Made by a program: the position numbers and the translations under genes. From positions 62,001-126,000 of the forward strand of contig NZ_AXXR01000003.1 of NCBI RefSeq assembly GCF_000483125.1: a stretch of 64,000 nucleotides of DNA, read 5' to 3'. The stretch comes from Atopobium fossor DSM 15642 (lineage in GTDB: Bacteria; Actinomycetota; Coriobacteriia; Coriobacteriales; Atopobiaceae). How positions within the stretch are numbered: the stretch's first letter is position 1; every line of letters starts with the position of its first letter. This document shows positions 1 through 9,298 of the stretch, piece after piece. The notes beneath the pieces were generated by a model, which worked only from the letters and a program-made list of their open reading frames with translations, did not search any database and was not told the origin of the DNA.

Positions 1-250
1 CAGGGTGTGTACGATGAGCAACACGGATACAGTCATCGCAATGAGCATCTCCACCATGAGGACAAACTAAACTTTGCGCGAGAGCTTGAGCTGCTAGTGT
101 TTTACCAGCTCCAGGTGCTCCTACAAACAAATACGCATGAGAAATACGCCCACTAGCAACAGCCGATGTCAAGAAACGCTTAACACGTGGCTGCGCTACA
201 ATCTGATTAAACGCAGGCACTTCTTGAATATGTTGCTCTCCCAAATCCAT
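1..250 (-). CDS. holB: DNA polymerase III delta' subunit, N-terminal part (cut by window edge)
   Basis: Clamp-loader ATPase-like subunit that helps load the beta sliding clamp. Only the first 83 residues are inside the window; the gene continues to the left of base 1. Visible is the segment SHAYLFVGAPGAGKTLAAQ with a Walker A-like P-loop, followed by a Cys/His cluster (CPHGGDAHCDDC) typical of the DnaX/HolB zinc module. The ATG at 248-250 follows the tmk stop codon after one base, so the two are translationally linked. DnaX (gamma/tau) shares these motifs, but the tmk-holB order favours HolB. Confidence 0.85.
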   Translation of the reverse strand, partial: MDLGEQHIQEVPAFNQIVAQPRVKRFLTSAVASGRISHAYLFVGAPGAGKTLAAQALAQSLVCPHGGDAHCDDCIRVAHRTHP

Positions 251-251
251 G

Positions 252-881
252 TTATGCACCTAGCTGAGGAACCAAATCAACCAATGCAGCGCAAATGCGC
301 TGATATACCTCGTCAGGAGTGCCCGACGCATTGATAATTTGTGCTCGATGAGGATTATCATGAGCTACTACCATATAGCCTTCACGAACCGCAGCTTGAA
401 AGTTTAAGCCCTCCGCTTCAAGACGATCGGTACCGCCCTTTGTTGCACGAGCAAAACCTTCGCGCGGATCCAAATCCAAGATAAGTGTTCTTGTAGGATC
501 TACACCACAACTGCCAAGCTTATTTGCCATAAGCACACGCGGAGCATCAATACCACGACCACCCGCTTGATAAGCATAGGTGGAATCATAAAAGCGATCA
601 CATAAAACCACAGTACCTGCAGCCAAAGCTGGCTCAACAACCTGTTTGACCATCTGAGCACGTGAAGCTTCATATAAAAGCAATTCACACTCGTCGCTCA
701 TCTCGGCATTATTGGTATCCAAGAGTACCGCACGAATGGCCTCAGAAATCTTTGTGCCACCAGGCTCACGCAGACAAATAACATCTACCCCAGCAGCCAT
801 CAACGCATTATACAAACGCTGAATCTGCGTAGTCTTACCGCAGCCATCAATACCCTCAAGGGTAATAAATACGCCCGCCAT
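252..881 (-). CDS. tmk: Thymidylate kinase
   Basis: Phosphorylates dTMP to dTDP in the cytoplasm, using ATP. The 209-residue protein has the family's usual length. It begins with FITLEGIDGCGKTTQ, carrying the P-loop GIDGCGKTT, followed by the dTMP-binding REPGGT motif near residue 39 and the DRFYDSTYAYQ segment near residue 95. Its ATG overlaps the topA stop codon by one base and its stop is one base from holB, so topA-tmk-holB is one operon. Nothing in the sequence looks defective. Confidence 0.96.
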   Translation of the reverse strand: MAGVFITLEGIDGCGKTTQIQRLYNALMAAGVDVICLREPGGTKISEAIRAVLLDTNNAEMSDECELLLYEASRAQMVKQVVEPALAAGTVVLCDRFYDSTYAYQAGGRGIDAPRVLMANKLGSCGVDPTRTLILDLDPREGFARATKGGTDRLEAEGLNFQAAVREGYMVVAHDNPHRAQIINASGTPDEVYQRICAALVDLVPQLGA

Positions 882-3439
882 TATGAAGACTTCTTTACAG
901 TACGAGTGGGTGTTTTCTTGGTTGCTGCTTTCTTGGTTGTTACTTTTCTAGTAGTTGCCTTCTTTGCTGTAGATTTTTTTACACCACGTCGTACGGTCTT
1001 TTCCTTGGAAGGACACTCGGGATTGGGACACAATTTCCAAGGACCACGAGCTGTTTGCACCTCTACCATAGGTGCACCGCAATCAGGGCAACGATCAGCT
1101 GTTGCGTGCAGCTCACCACGTGCGGGCAGAGGATAGCTTGTTTCACATTCTTCGTAATTGGTACAGCGAATAAAACGTTTACCAGTCTTCTCGGATTTAT
1201 GAGCAATGAGCTTACCCGAACGACCTTGCTCAGCACAAATATGACAAGTGCCTACCACAACATCAGGCTCTTGATTAGTGGAGCATGCAGGATTTACACA
1301 CACCTCAAATGCCTTACCCCTAAAGGGGCGACACTTGATACGGGGAGCCCCACACTCGGGACATACTGCCGCATCTCCCTCCAGAGCATCAATGCGCACA
1401 TTGGAAGGTACGGGGAAAGTAACATCACAGTCTGGCCAGCCCATACAACCAATAAAGTTACCGCGTGTCTTTGCAGAAGACTTAAGCACAAGATCTTTGC
1501 CACATTTAGGGCAGGTACCTACACGAGCATCCGCGGTTACGGCATCAGAAATGGATTCTCCCAAGTCCTCAGTATGCTCGATTAAACCCTCCATCATCTC
1601 AGCGAGAAGCGCACGCGAATGCGTAACAACGCTGTTTTGTGTATCGCTACCCTCAGCAACTTTGGTCATATCCTGCTCAAGCTGACTCGTCATCTCTGGA
1701 GAGGTAATATGTGGTGCATAGGTTTGCAAAGCATCAATAATAGCCATACCAAGTTGGCTGGGTTCTACAGGATCATTCTTGAGATACTTTACGGCATAAA
1801 GACGCTCAATCATGGATGCACGAGTAGACTTAGTGCCTAGACCCAAGCGCTCCATCTCTTGAATGAGCTTACCTTGGCTATAACGTGCAGGAGGTTCCGT
1901 TTGTTTTTGCACAAGCTCAACCTTCTTAATAGCAACGGTATCGCCCTTCTCAAGAGCAGGTAGTTGTTCATCTTTTTTTAGGCCAAAGGGATATATCGCA
2001 CGATAGCCTGCAACCTTTAAGACATCACCCGAAGCTTGAAACAACTCACCAGCACTATCAATCTTAAACTTAGTTCCTTCAATAACAGCAGGATCCATAA
2101 GTGTTGCCAAGAAACGCCGAGCAATCAAATTGTATAGTTTCCATTCTGCGGGCTGCAAATTATCTGGGTTAGCAGCGGCCGTAGGATAAATGGGCGGGTG
2201 GTCTGTGGTTTCTTGCTTACCGCGTGTAGGATGGAGTTTCTCGCCAGACAAAATGCTGTTGCAAACATCCTTATATGCAGCGACTCCCTTAAGTGTGGAA
2301 ACAACACCGCGCAAGTCCAGTGAGGAGGGGTACACCGTATTGTCTACGCGAGGATAGCTGATAAGACCATCCATGTACAAAGACTCTGCCAAGCGCATAG
2401 TACGTGCAGGGGAAATTCCTTCTGCCGCAGCTGCAGCCTGCAAAGATGTTGTATTAAAAGGAGCGGGTGGATTAGATTTACGCTCACGCTTGATCACATC
2501 AACTATCTTGGCAGAGGTGACACCATCACAAGCAGCAAAAGCCGCCTGAGCTGCAACACCATCTGTAAAGCGATTTTTAGCGTGAGCAATCTTAAACTCA
2601 TCATCACCAGAGGCTGCAATACCATTGATTACCCAATAGTCTTCTGGAATAAACGCCATTCGCTCACGCTCACGAGCCACCACCAAAGCCAATGTTGGCG
2701 TTTGTACACGACCTGCAGAACGCGTATTACCAAAGCCACTGCGCTTAGCAACGGTTAAATAGCGCGTAAGCACAGCACCCCAAATAAGATCAATATAACG
2801 ACGAGAATCACCTGCGTCTGCAAGGTCTTGATCAAGCTCAACTAAATTGCTAAACGCATGATCAATCTCGCGCTTAGTAAAAGCAGAGTAACGGGCACGA
2901 CTTACTGGAACATCAGGTGCAACTTCACGGATTTGGATAAGTGCATCCGAACCAATAAGTTCACCCTCACGGTCAAAGTCTGTACCGATGATGACAAAAT
3001 CTGCCTTCTTGGCAAGATTTTTAAGTGCACGAATAATTTCCTTCTCGGCAGGGAGCTTCTCTACGGGTGCCCATACCAAATAAGGCAAAGAGGCAATATT
3101 CCACGACTTAATAGAGATGCCATCCTCCATATAAGGACGACGTTTGGAAGCAAAGGGAGGTGTAGGAAGCGTTTTGGGAACATCGCAAGGAAGCGCTTCC
3201 CCATCTTCCGTTACACCAAACCAGCCACCACGTTTGCGATAGTGCATCTCTGGCGGAAAATTTGGCTCTAGGATATGTCCACGTAAACCAATGGTTACCC
3301 ACTCGTCACCTTCGTGTTCAAAGCGGTACACCGGCGTGTTATACACCTTGTCAGATTTGGGCTTACCCGTATCACACAATAGGCGTGCGATTTGCTGGGC
3401 TGCATCATTTTTTTCTGCAACTACAAGCTTCACTCGCAT
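881..3439 (-). CDS. topA: Type IA DNA topoisomerase I, archaeal-like
   Basis: Relaxes negative supercoils by single-strand passage. The 852-residue protein has a Toprim domain with the Mg-binding TDFDREGE at residues 153-160. The AGRVQTPTL segment lies at 242-250, and the catalytic tyrosine is probably Tyr362 in GLISYPRVDNT. About 200 C-terminal residues hold four Cys4 zinc ribbons (CPKC, CPEC, CHIC, CPDC pairs) and end in a Lys/Thr-rich tail. The N-terminus (KLVVAEKNDAAQQIA) and the DLIWGAVLTRYL motif look more like archaeal TopA than E. coli TopA. The gene lies 80 bp downstream of tatC; a short inverted repeat (ATACCC/GGGTAT, 3491-3510) is in the gap. Confidence 0.93.
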   Translation of the reverse strand: MRVKLVVAEKNDAAQQIARLLCDTGKPKSDKVYNTPVYRFEHEGDEWVTIGLRGHILEPNFPPEMHYRKRGGWFGVTEDGEALPCDVPKTLPTPPFASKRRPYMEDGISIKSWNIASLPYLVWAPVEKLPAEKEIIRALKNLAKKADFVIIGTDFDREGELIGSDALIQIREVAPDVPVSRARYSAFTKREIDHAFSNLVELDQDLADAGDSRRYIDLIWGAVLTRYLTVAKRSGFGNTRSAGRVQTPTLALVVARERERMAFIPEDYWVINGIAASGDDEFKIAHAKNRFTDGVAAQAAFAACDGVTSAKIVDVIKRERKSNPPAPFNTTSLQAAAAAEGISPARTMRLAESLYMDGLISYPRVDNTVYPSSLDLRGVVSTLKGVAAYKDVCNSILSGEKLHPTRGKQETTDHPPIYPTAAANPDNLQPAEWKLYNLIARRFLATLMDPAVIEGTKFKIDSAGELFQASGDVLKVAGYRAIYPFGLKKDEQLPALEKGDTVAIKKVELVQKQTEPPARYSQGKLIQEMERLGLGTKSTRASMIERLYAVKYLKNDPVEPSQLGMAIIDALQTYAPHITSPEMTSQLEQDMTKVAEGSDTQNSVVTHSRALLAEMMEGLIEHTEDLGESISDAVTADARVGTCPKCGKDLVLKSSAKTRGNFIGCMGWPDCDVTFPVPSNVRIDALEGDAAVCPECGAPRIKCRPFRGKAFEVCVNPACSTNQEPDVVVGTCHICAEQGRSGKLIAHKSEKTGKRFIRCTNYEECETSYPLPARGELHATADRCPDCGAPMVEVQTARGPWKLCPNPECPSKEKTVRRGVKKSTAKKATTRKVTTKKAATKKTPTRTVKKSS

Positions 3440-3519
3440 GCTCCTTTAAATCAATTAGTAAAAACAATAATCGCAAACAGTGCTATGAGCATACCCACAA
3501 AGGCGGGTATTCGTAAACA

Positions 3520-4296
3520 CTAGTTGCGATTAGCGTAGTCCTCACGTGTCCACCTTAGGGCCTGCTTGCCATCACGAATAACGATAACCTGGCGTGCTAC
3601 TGCCAAAGAAATCTCATACAAAGAAATGAGTGCAGCAAACATCAAAATCATAGTTACTGGTGAAGCATCAGGTGTAACAACTGCGGACACTGCCATAAGC
3701 CCTACGTAAATATACCGCCAAGCACCACGCATGGTGGCATATGGCACCACATGCAAGGCACTAAGATAAAACACCACAAGAGGTAACTCAAAGGCAATAC
3801 CAAAGCCAATCTCTAACAATGTAATCAAGCTGATATAATCCTCAGCTTGTGGAATTACTTTTGCGAAATCGATGGCTTGCTCATTGAGCCAGCCAAATGC
3901 GGCGGGTAGCGCTACAAAGTAACAAAAAACCATGCCCAAATAGAACAGCAGCACCATAGCTAACACCGTAGGAACAACCCATCTGCGCTCGTTAGGCTTA
4001 AGAGCTGGTAGAAAGAATGCCAGAATTTCCCAAATAACAATGGGTGTACACACGATAAGACCAGCATACATTGCTACCATAAAACGAATGGTAAAACCAC
4101 CTAAAGCGGTAAGTACTGCGAGCTGTCCACCAGGAATATAGTCACGTATGGGGTCAAGAATAACGTCAATAAGGATTGGCGTTGCTTCATATATCACAAG
4201 CGCAGCAATGATAAGGGAAACAACGATAATAGTAAGACGACGACGAAGCTCTCCTAAGTGATCGAGCAACGGCATACGAGCTGGTCCGATAGGCAT
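3520..4296 (-). CDS. tatC: Sec-independent protein translocase TatC
   Basis: Core membrane receptor of the twin-arginine translocase, which exports folded proteins. The 258-residue protein starts with the conserved MPLLDHLGELRRRL element and has about six hydrophobic segments, including the LPALKPNERRW loop, the usual TatC plan. It follows tatA after 25 bp. The start could also be the internal ATG at residue 8 (MPLLDH); no strong ribosome-binding site decides between them. The C-terminus has a short basic tail. Confidence 0.95.
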   Translation of the reverse strand: MPIGPARMPLLDHLGELRRRLTIIVVSLIIAALVIYEATPILIDVILDPIRDYIPGGQLAVLTALGGFTIRFMVAMYAGLIVCTPIVIWEILAFFLPALKPNERRWVVPTVLAMVLLFYLGMVFCYFVALPAAFGWLNEQAIDFAKVIPQAEDYISLITLLEIGFGIAFELPLVVFYLSALHVVPYATMRGAWRYIYVGLMAVSAVVTPDASPVTMILMFAALISLYEISLAVARQVIVIRDGKQALRWTREDYANRN

Positions 4297-4321
4297 AATG
4301 TAACAGGGATGAGGCTTGCGC

Positions 4322-4843
4322 CTACTCGTCCCCCTCCTCCTTTACAGAATCGCTTGCATCTTTCTTTGCAGCAACTACTGCAGGAGCTGCGGTGGTAGTA
4401 AGACCATAGAGAGAAGCAGCACTTGTGGAAATCTCGGGCTCAGGGTCTGGTTCAGAAGTGGGTGCTGGTGCGGGCTCGGGCTTGGAAGAGGCTTCTTCCT
4501 GGGACATAACGTCTTCTTCAGAAGATGAAACTTCCGCGGTTTTCTCGGCAGCAGCTTCTGCAGCAAGACGAGCTTTCTTTTGAGCAAAAGTTTCCTTCTT
4601 GCTCACGTCAATGTCTGCATCAAGCTCATCCTCAATGGAGGAACTCATATCTGCATCTGCACCTTTGCTAATGGGATCGATAATCTCAGACTGAACAACC
4701 TTAGTTACACCGTCTTGTGCCGTCCTAAACTGACGAAGAGCACGACCGATGGTTTTACCCATACCAGGTAACTTATCTGGTCCAAACATCAAGAAGCCAA
4801 AGAGCAAAATGAGTACAAGCTCTGTCTCTCCAATACCAAACAC
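4322..4843 (-). CDS. tatA: Twin-arginine translocase subunit TatA/TatB
   Basis: Pore-forming or scaffold subunit of the Tat translocase. One N-terminal transmembrane helix (ETELVLILLFGFLMF) leads through the FGPDKLPGMG hinge into an amphipathic helix. A long acidic, Ala/Ser/Glu-rich C-terminal region of about 110 residues follows, which is more TatB-like in length. It is the only TatA/B gene here, so it may serve both roles. The start is the GTG at 4841-4843, supported by AGGAGG seven to eight bases upstream. It lies between the STAS gene and tatC. Confidence 0.9.
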   Translation of the reverse strand: MFGIGETELVLILLFGFLMFGPDKLPGMGKTIGRALRQFRTAQDGVTKVVQSEIIDPISKGADADMSSSIEDELDADIDVSKKETFAQKKARLAAEAAAEKTAEVSSSEEDVMSQEEASSKPEPAPAPTSEPDPEPEISTSAASLYGLTTTAAPAVVAAKKDASDSVKEEGDE

Positions 4844-4853
4844 TAGGTGCCTC

Positions 4854-5168
4854 CTAGTCCAGCACTACATTGAGCTCGGAATCTACCCCAAGCAAGGAAA
4901 GTACGCGAGCGACATTTTTCTGGGGGTGAATAACAGACAGTATGCCGTTTTGTTCGGCTGCCTTGTGAGCTACACCAACCAATACACCAATACCGGTAGA
5001 ATCTATATAGCTTACCTCGGAAAGATCAACAATAATCTGAGCAGGTTTTGACTCCAATGCAGCAAAAAGCGCGTTACGAAGCTCGTCTGCACAGGAAACG
5101 TCTACTTCGCCACTTACCATAAGGGTAATGCCAGTTGCAGTAGTTTGTGTTGTAACTAAAAGGTCCAT
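4854..5168 (-). CDS. STAS-domain anti-sigma factor antagonist-like protein
   Basis: Small cytoplasmic STAS protein of the SpoIIAA/RsbV type, which in known systems binds an anti-sigma kinase and is controlled by serine phosphorylation. The 104 residues form one STAS domain with the signature VSYIDSTGIGVL; the Ser of DST is the expected phosphorylation site. I chose the ATG at 5168 because AAAGGA precedes it. No anti-sigma kinase or sigma factor gene is adjacent; the neighbours are a TPR protein and tatA, so the partner is unknown. Confidence 0.85.
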   Translation of the reverse strand: MDLLVTTQTTATGITLMVSGEVDVSCADELRNALFAALESKPAQIIVDLSEVSYIDSTGIGVLVGVAHKAAEQNGILSVIHPQKNVARVLSLLGVDSELNVVLD

Positions 5169-5208
5169 AGTGTGTCCTTTCAAACTTGCTTACGTAAGCT
5201 TATGAGAC

Positions 5209-5961
5209 TTATCGAGAAGAACCACCCAAAAGGCTCTGCAAGCTTTGACCAGTAGAATTTGAATTGGTATTTGTTGCATCAGAAGAGGTGCCTTCCATGC
5301 TAGCAAGCTGGTTTTGTGCAAAAGATTTTGCGCCATAGGCATCGTCCGCATCTACAGAAATGGCGGAATTATATGCCTCCTTGGCCTTCTCGGTATTATT
5401 AGTAGTCTGATACATCAAGCCTAGGTAGGCCCAAGCAGGACCATAATCTTTACCAGCGCCTGCGGTGTACTTCTCCATGGATGCAAGTGCCGCATCCGTA
5501 TCTCCCGAATAGTACTGTGCCATGGTGCGGCGTACGTAAACATCTGCAGAATCATTAAGTGCAAGGTATTTATCATAGGCGTCCATTGACTGCTTATATA
5601 AATCATTTACATGAGCTTTGCCTGCATCATCCGAAGCAAAAGATGTAGCAGTACCTGCCCAAGCCATGTAACTATTTCCCAAATTGAGAAGGGCAGCAAG
5701 ATCGTTGCTATCAGAAGCAAGGGTAGTTTTGTACTCCTCAACCAGCTTGCCGTATCTCTCGTCCACATCAGACATGGATGTAATAGCAGCATCTGTGTTT
5801 ACAGCAGATTGCGCAGACGAAGCAGCGCCCTTTTGTGCAGTAGCCATAAAGATGGACGATAATGAAGGCAACAAAATGGACAAGACCATCAGAACCGCAA
5901 GGATAGCAACAACGACAACGGTAAACCGTTCGCGTGCTGTTTTATGCTTCTTTTTTGCCAT
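5209..5961 (-). CDS. Membrane-anchored tetratricopeptide repeat protein
   Basis: About 250 residues. A basic N-terminus (MAKKKHKTARERF) is followed by one transmembrane helix at about residues 14-40, then a region with TPR helices: LAALLNLGNSYMAWA, ADVYVRRTMAQYYSGDTDAAL and YGPAWAYLGLMYQTTNNTEKAKEAYNSAI. The tail is Ser/Asn/Gly-rich. The topology suggests an outward-facing TPR domain, probably a scaffold for envelope proteins. It is first in the STAS-tat-topA block. The ATG at 5961 with AAGGAT upstream is preferred. The specific function is unknown. Confidence 0.75.
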   Translation of the reverse strand: MAKKKHKTARERFTVVVVAILAVLMVLSILLPSLSSIFMATAQKGAASSAQSAVNTDAAITSMSDVDERYGKLVEEYKTTLASDSNDLAALLNLGNSYMAWAGTATSFASDDAGKAHVNDLYKQSMDAYDKYLALNDSADVYVRRTMAQYYSGDTDAALASMEKYTAGAGKDYGPAWAYLGLMYQTTNNTEKAKEAYNSAISVDADDAYGAKSFAQNQLASMEGTSSDATNTNSNSTGQSLQSLLGGSSR

Positions 5962-6051
5962 AACCAATCCTTCGTGGACTCAGATTTTTTCTTATACCTA
6001 TAGCACTATATATAAAGTGACAGCTTTTTATTTTACAGAAGTCTTTCTAAG

Positions 6052-7341
6052 CTACGACTGACGGTGTTGTTTTTCCAAACGAGCGGCAATGTATTTAACA
6101 CAGACGATAAAAACATCCAGTGCTTGATCTAATTCCTCCATGGAAGGAAATGTAGGAGCAATGCGAATATTAGTATCACGTGGATCTTTACCGTAGGGCC
6201 AGGTAGCGCCAGCACTTGTTAACTTTACTCCCAGCTGAGCAGCAAGGGCAACAATGGCTTTTGCAGAACCTTCGGGACCATCAAAGCTTACAAAATAGCC
6301 TCCCTTGGGGTGGGTCCACCGTGCAATATCCAGTGCAGATAAGCTCTTTTCTAACTTAGAAAACACCAGATTGAAGCGCGGTCCCACAAGAGCAGCATGT
6401 TTTTTCATGTGCTCGGCAACGTGCTGAGCATCTTGCAAGAAGCGCACATGTGCCAGTTGAACCATCTTATTGGGGCAAACACGATGAAAAGAAAAGGCTG
6501 TCGCAAGCTGAGCAATATCTTCATCAGAAGCTGCAACCCAAGACATACCCGCACCAGGAATAGTAATCTTTGATGTAGAGGCAAACTCATATACCAAGTT
6601 TGTTGTACCCGCTTGCTCCAGTGCATCAAAGATGTTGAGAAGTTCGTCTGCAGGTTCCTCTAAATCATGTACACAATAGGCATTGTCCCAATAAATCCTA
6701 AAGTCTGGTGCTGCAGGCTTAAGCCTTGCAAAGCGACGAACCACCTCATCAGAATAGGTAATACCTGTGGGATTAGCATACTTGGGCACACACCAAATAC
6801 CCTTAACAGATGAGTCCGTTTCCACCAGACGACAGACCTCATCCATATTAGGTCCGTCTTTAGTTAGTTCCACAGCTACATTTTGAATACCAAAAGAAGC
6901 TGTGAGTGCAAAGTGACGATCGTACCCTGGGCTGGGACACAAAAACTTTATGGTCCCCTGTTTGTACCAAGGCTCACTACCACCAATGCCTCGAGTAAAA
7001 GCGTTTTCTATGGTGTCGTACATGATATGTAAGCTGGAAGAATCCTCTACTAACACATTGTTTGGGTTAACATTCAAAAGCTCTGCTGCCAGCTGTCGTG
7101 CTGAAGGCAATCCTTCCGGACAACCATAATTTGCAGCATCCACGCCCTTATCGATAAAGTCCACAGAGGACGAAAGTACATCCACAAGAGGACGGGACAA
7201 ATTGACCTGGTCAGAATTAGGCTTACCGCGCGCCATATCCAATGCCAAATTCATGCTACGAAATTCAGAAACCTGCTGTTCGAGTTGGAAAAGTTCCTGA
7301 TCCAGCTGCTCGTTAGTAAGCGACTGATAATAATTTGACAC
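6052..7341 (-). CDS. Aspartate aminotransferase-like PLP enzyme
   Basis: Fold-type I PLP aminotransferase of the Corynebacterium AspB-like group (Pfam Asp_aminotransf); probably converts aspartate and 2-oxoglutarate to oxaloacetate and glutamate. Key elements are the N-terminal ALDMARGKPN motif, YGCPEGLPSARQLAAELL, the VPKYANPTGITYS region, and the probable PLP lysine in FASTSKITIPGAG. A longer reading frame extends upstream to 7398. The GTG at 7339-7341, with GGAG five bases before it, gives MSNYYQSLTNEQ, a more usual N-terminus of 429 residues. It is probably the first gene of a monocistronic unit. Confidence 0.85.
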   Translation of the reverse strand: MSNYYQSLTNEQLDQELFQLEQQVSEFRSMNLALDMARGKPNSDQVNLSRPLVDVLSSSVDFIDKGVDAANYGCPEGLPSARQLAAELLNVNPNNVLVEDSSSLHIMYDTIENAFTRGIGGSEPWYKQGTIKFLCPSPGYDRHFALTASFGIQNVAVELTKDGPNMDEVCRLVETDSSVKGIWCVPKYANPTGITYSDEVVRRFARLKPAAPDFRIYWDNAYCVHDLEEPADELLNIFDALEQAGTTNLVYEFASTSKITIPGAGMSWVAASDEDIAQLATAFSFHRVCPNKMVQLAHVRFLQDAQHVAEHMKKHAALVGPRFNLVFSKLEKSLSALDIARWTHPKGGYFVSFDGPEGSAKAIVALAAQLGVKLTSAGATWPYGKDPRDTNIRIAPTFPSMEELDQALDVFIVCVKYIAARLEKQHRQS

Positions 7342-7455
7342 GACCGCTCCAAACACTATCCAAACGCCAATGTAATGTGCATTCTTACTATCCCACAAAT
7401 GTCAGGCCATATTGGGTACTATGCCTATATTCATATGAGTGATGTAAGGAGTTGC

Positions 7456-7701
7456 ATGAATACACAAGCGGAAGAATATGGAGAACTTCAGCGTTTGGTT
7501 GATGAACTATATGCAACTGATGAGATAGTTTCCCATATAGACATAGTGGTCCGTGCCGAGATGAACGACTTATCTAACGAGCTTATGGAGGTTGTTGAGC
7601 TGGTGCCTACGGGCAACTATTATCGCGCGCGCTTGTGCGACCAGCTCAACTCAATTATTACCGCCCATGGCTGGGGCTACGTATACGGAACAGTAAGCTA
7701 A
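7456..7701 (+). CDS. Small hypothetical protein, 81 aa
   Basis: I do not recognise this family. The ATG at 7456 has AAGGAG at good spacing, which supports real translation. The protein is acidic and mostly helical in appearance (EEYGELQRLVDELYATDEIV), with a C-terminal AHGWGYVYGTV segment, no membrane helix and no Cys. It is divergent from the aminotransferase gene and convergent with nhaA. A weak -10 (TACTAT) lies about 40 bp upstream. It may be a lineage-specific small cytoplasmic protein. Confidence 0.6.
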   Translation: MNTQAEEYGELQRLVDELYATDEIVSHIDIVVRAEMNDLSNELMEVVELVPTGNYYRARLCDQLNSIITAHGWGYVYGTVS

Positions 7702-7724
7702 AAAGCTATACCTCAACAAGATTG

Positions 7725-9137
7725 CTACTGAGCCTCATCTTCTGTACCTAGTGCTTTGTGCACGATGGCATCGTGTGCGCGAACAAACACTATTCCAATA
7801 ACACCAGCAACTACGCTGCCTAACAAAATGGCACATTTTGCTGCCAATACTTCCTCCGCGTGAGGAAATGCCATACCAGCAATGAGGATGGACATAGTAA
7901 AGCCCATACCACCCATAACTCCTACCGCAATAACCTGATCCCAGCTTACGTGTTTGGGCAATTTTGAGAAGCCCAACTTAACAAGCACCCAGGTAACCAA
8001 AATGATGCCCAAAGGCTTACCCAGCACGGCACCAAAGAATGCACCAAGAGCAACGTGATCCGCTAAAATAGCACCAAAATCTGCACCAACCAAGCGAACC
8101 TGTGCGTTGACAAAGGCAAACAGCGGCAAGACAATAAAGTTAACGGGCACAGAAATCTCATGTTCCACACGAACCAGTGGCGGTGTAACGTGATGTAGTA
8201 CGTGCTCGACCTTCTCGGCATTTTTAGTAAAGCTATGCTGACCCAACACGTGAGACTCGTCATCGTACACATCATCCAACTTACGAGCCTGACCATTAAG
8301 CCAATCACGCAAGGCACTCAGGCGAATGTCAGACTTTGCAGGCAAGAAAAACGCCAAGATAACGCCAGCTAGAGTGGCATGGATACCAGACTTATACATA
8401 CAAGCCCACAGCAATAGACCTACAATAATATAAGGTTTAACTGTATAAATACGTGCACGATTAAGACCCCACAAGATGAGAATTGCAACGCCTGCAGCCG
8501 CCATCCAAAAGATGGAAGGACTGTGCCCATAAAACAAGGCAATAACTACAATGGCCAAAATATCATCTGCAATGGCAAGCGTTTGGAAAAACACCTTGGT
8601 CTCTGCAGCGATTTTATCGCCCAGAAGTGACATGACTCCTAGAGCAAAAGCAATATCTGTAGCAATGGGTATGGCCCAACCATGCTGCTGCCCACCCCAA
8701 TTAAATGCCAAGAATATAAGAGCCGGAATTGCTACGCCACCCACGGCAGCCAACATAGGAAGTGCTGCCTGACGAGGACGGCGAAGTTCACCCACGGTTA
8801 CCTCATACTTAAGCTCAATGCCTACGAGCAAGAAGAAAATAGCCATGAGAAAGTCATTCACAAACGCTTCGATAGACATGGTCAAAACAAAGTGACCAAA
8901 CTTGACGCCAATTTGTGTCATAAAAATATGGTGCAAAGGCTCGAACAAAAACGAATTAGCAACCATAACAGCAAGCAGAGCGGCAAAAACCATAACCGCT
9001 GCAGCAATAGTGCTATCCGATGTAAATTTACTTATTTGAGAGCTACGTGCAAGACGTCTTACAACAGCAGGCTCTCTAATAATGGTCGAACGCTTTGGCA
9101 TATCATGCTTAGCGAGATTGCCAGAACGATTGGCCAT
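7725..9137 (-). CDS. nhaA: Na+/H+ antiporter NhaA
   Basis: Electrogenic Na+/H+ exchanger of the inner membrane, used for pH and sodium homeostasis. It is about 470 residues and carries the two NhaA signatures: IPIATDIAFALGVMSLLG (Asp of the TDIAFAL motif) and LAIADDILAIVVIALFY with the paired Asp of the ion site. A hydrophilic insertion of roughly 60 residues (around HVLGQHSFTKNAEKVEHVLHH) lies between the two membrane halves. The ATG at 9137 has AAAGGAG upstream; a longer frame reaching 9272 has no such support and would add a non-family extension. Confidence 0.94.
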   Translation of the reverse strand: MANRSGNLAKHDMPKRSTIIREPAVVRRLARSSQISKFTSDSTIAAAVMVFAALLAVMVANSFLFEPLHHIFMTQIGVKFGHFVLTMSIEAFVNDFLMAIFFLLVGIELKYEVTVGELRRPRQAALPMLAAVGGVAIPALIFLAFNWGGQQHGWAIPIATDIAFALGVMSLLGDKIAAETKVFFQTLAIADDILAIVVIALFYGHSPSIFWMAAAGVAILILWGLNRARIYTVKPYIIVGLLLWACMYKSGIHATLAGVILAFFLPAKSDIRLSALRDWLNGQARKLDDVYDDESHVLGQHSFTKNAEKVEHVLHHVTPPLVRVEHEISVPVNFIVLPLFAFVNAQVRLVGADFGAILADHVALGAFFGAVLGKPLGIILVTWVLVKLGFSKLPKHVSWDQVIAVGVMGGMGFTMSILIAGMAFPHAEEVLAAKCAILLGSVVAGVIGIVFVRAHDAIVHKALGTEDEAQ

Positions 9138-9298
9138 AGATACTCCTTTATGATTGTAGATAAAAAGTTTCAATAAAAAATATACCCGCTCATATGAACG
9201 ATTACATATTGACGTTATGCTGAAGTAGAAATCCTTCACAAGAATGGGTAGCCTATACTTTAAGCAAAGCACGGGTGTATATGCTGGAAAGGACTTTT

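Noticed and set aside
906-1685. Several plus-strand open frames inside topA
   Set aside because: They are shadows of the topA zinc-ribbon region; codon use and motifs support only the minus-strand gene.
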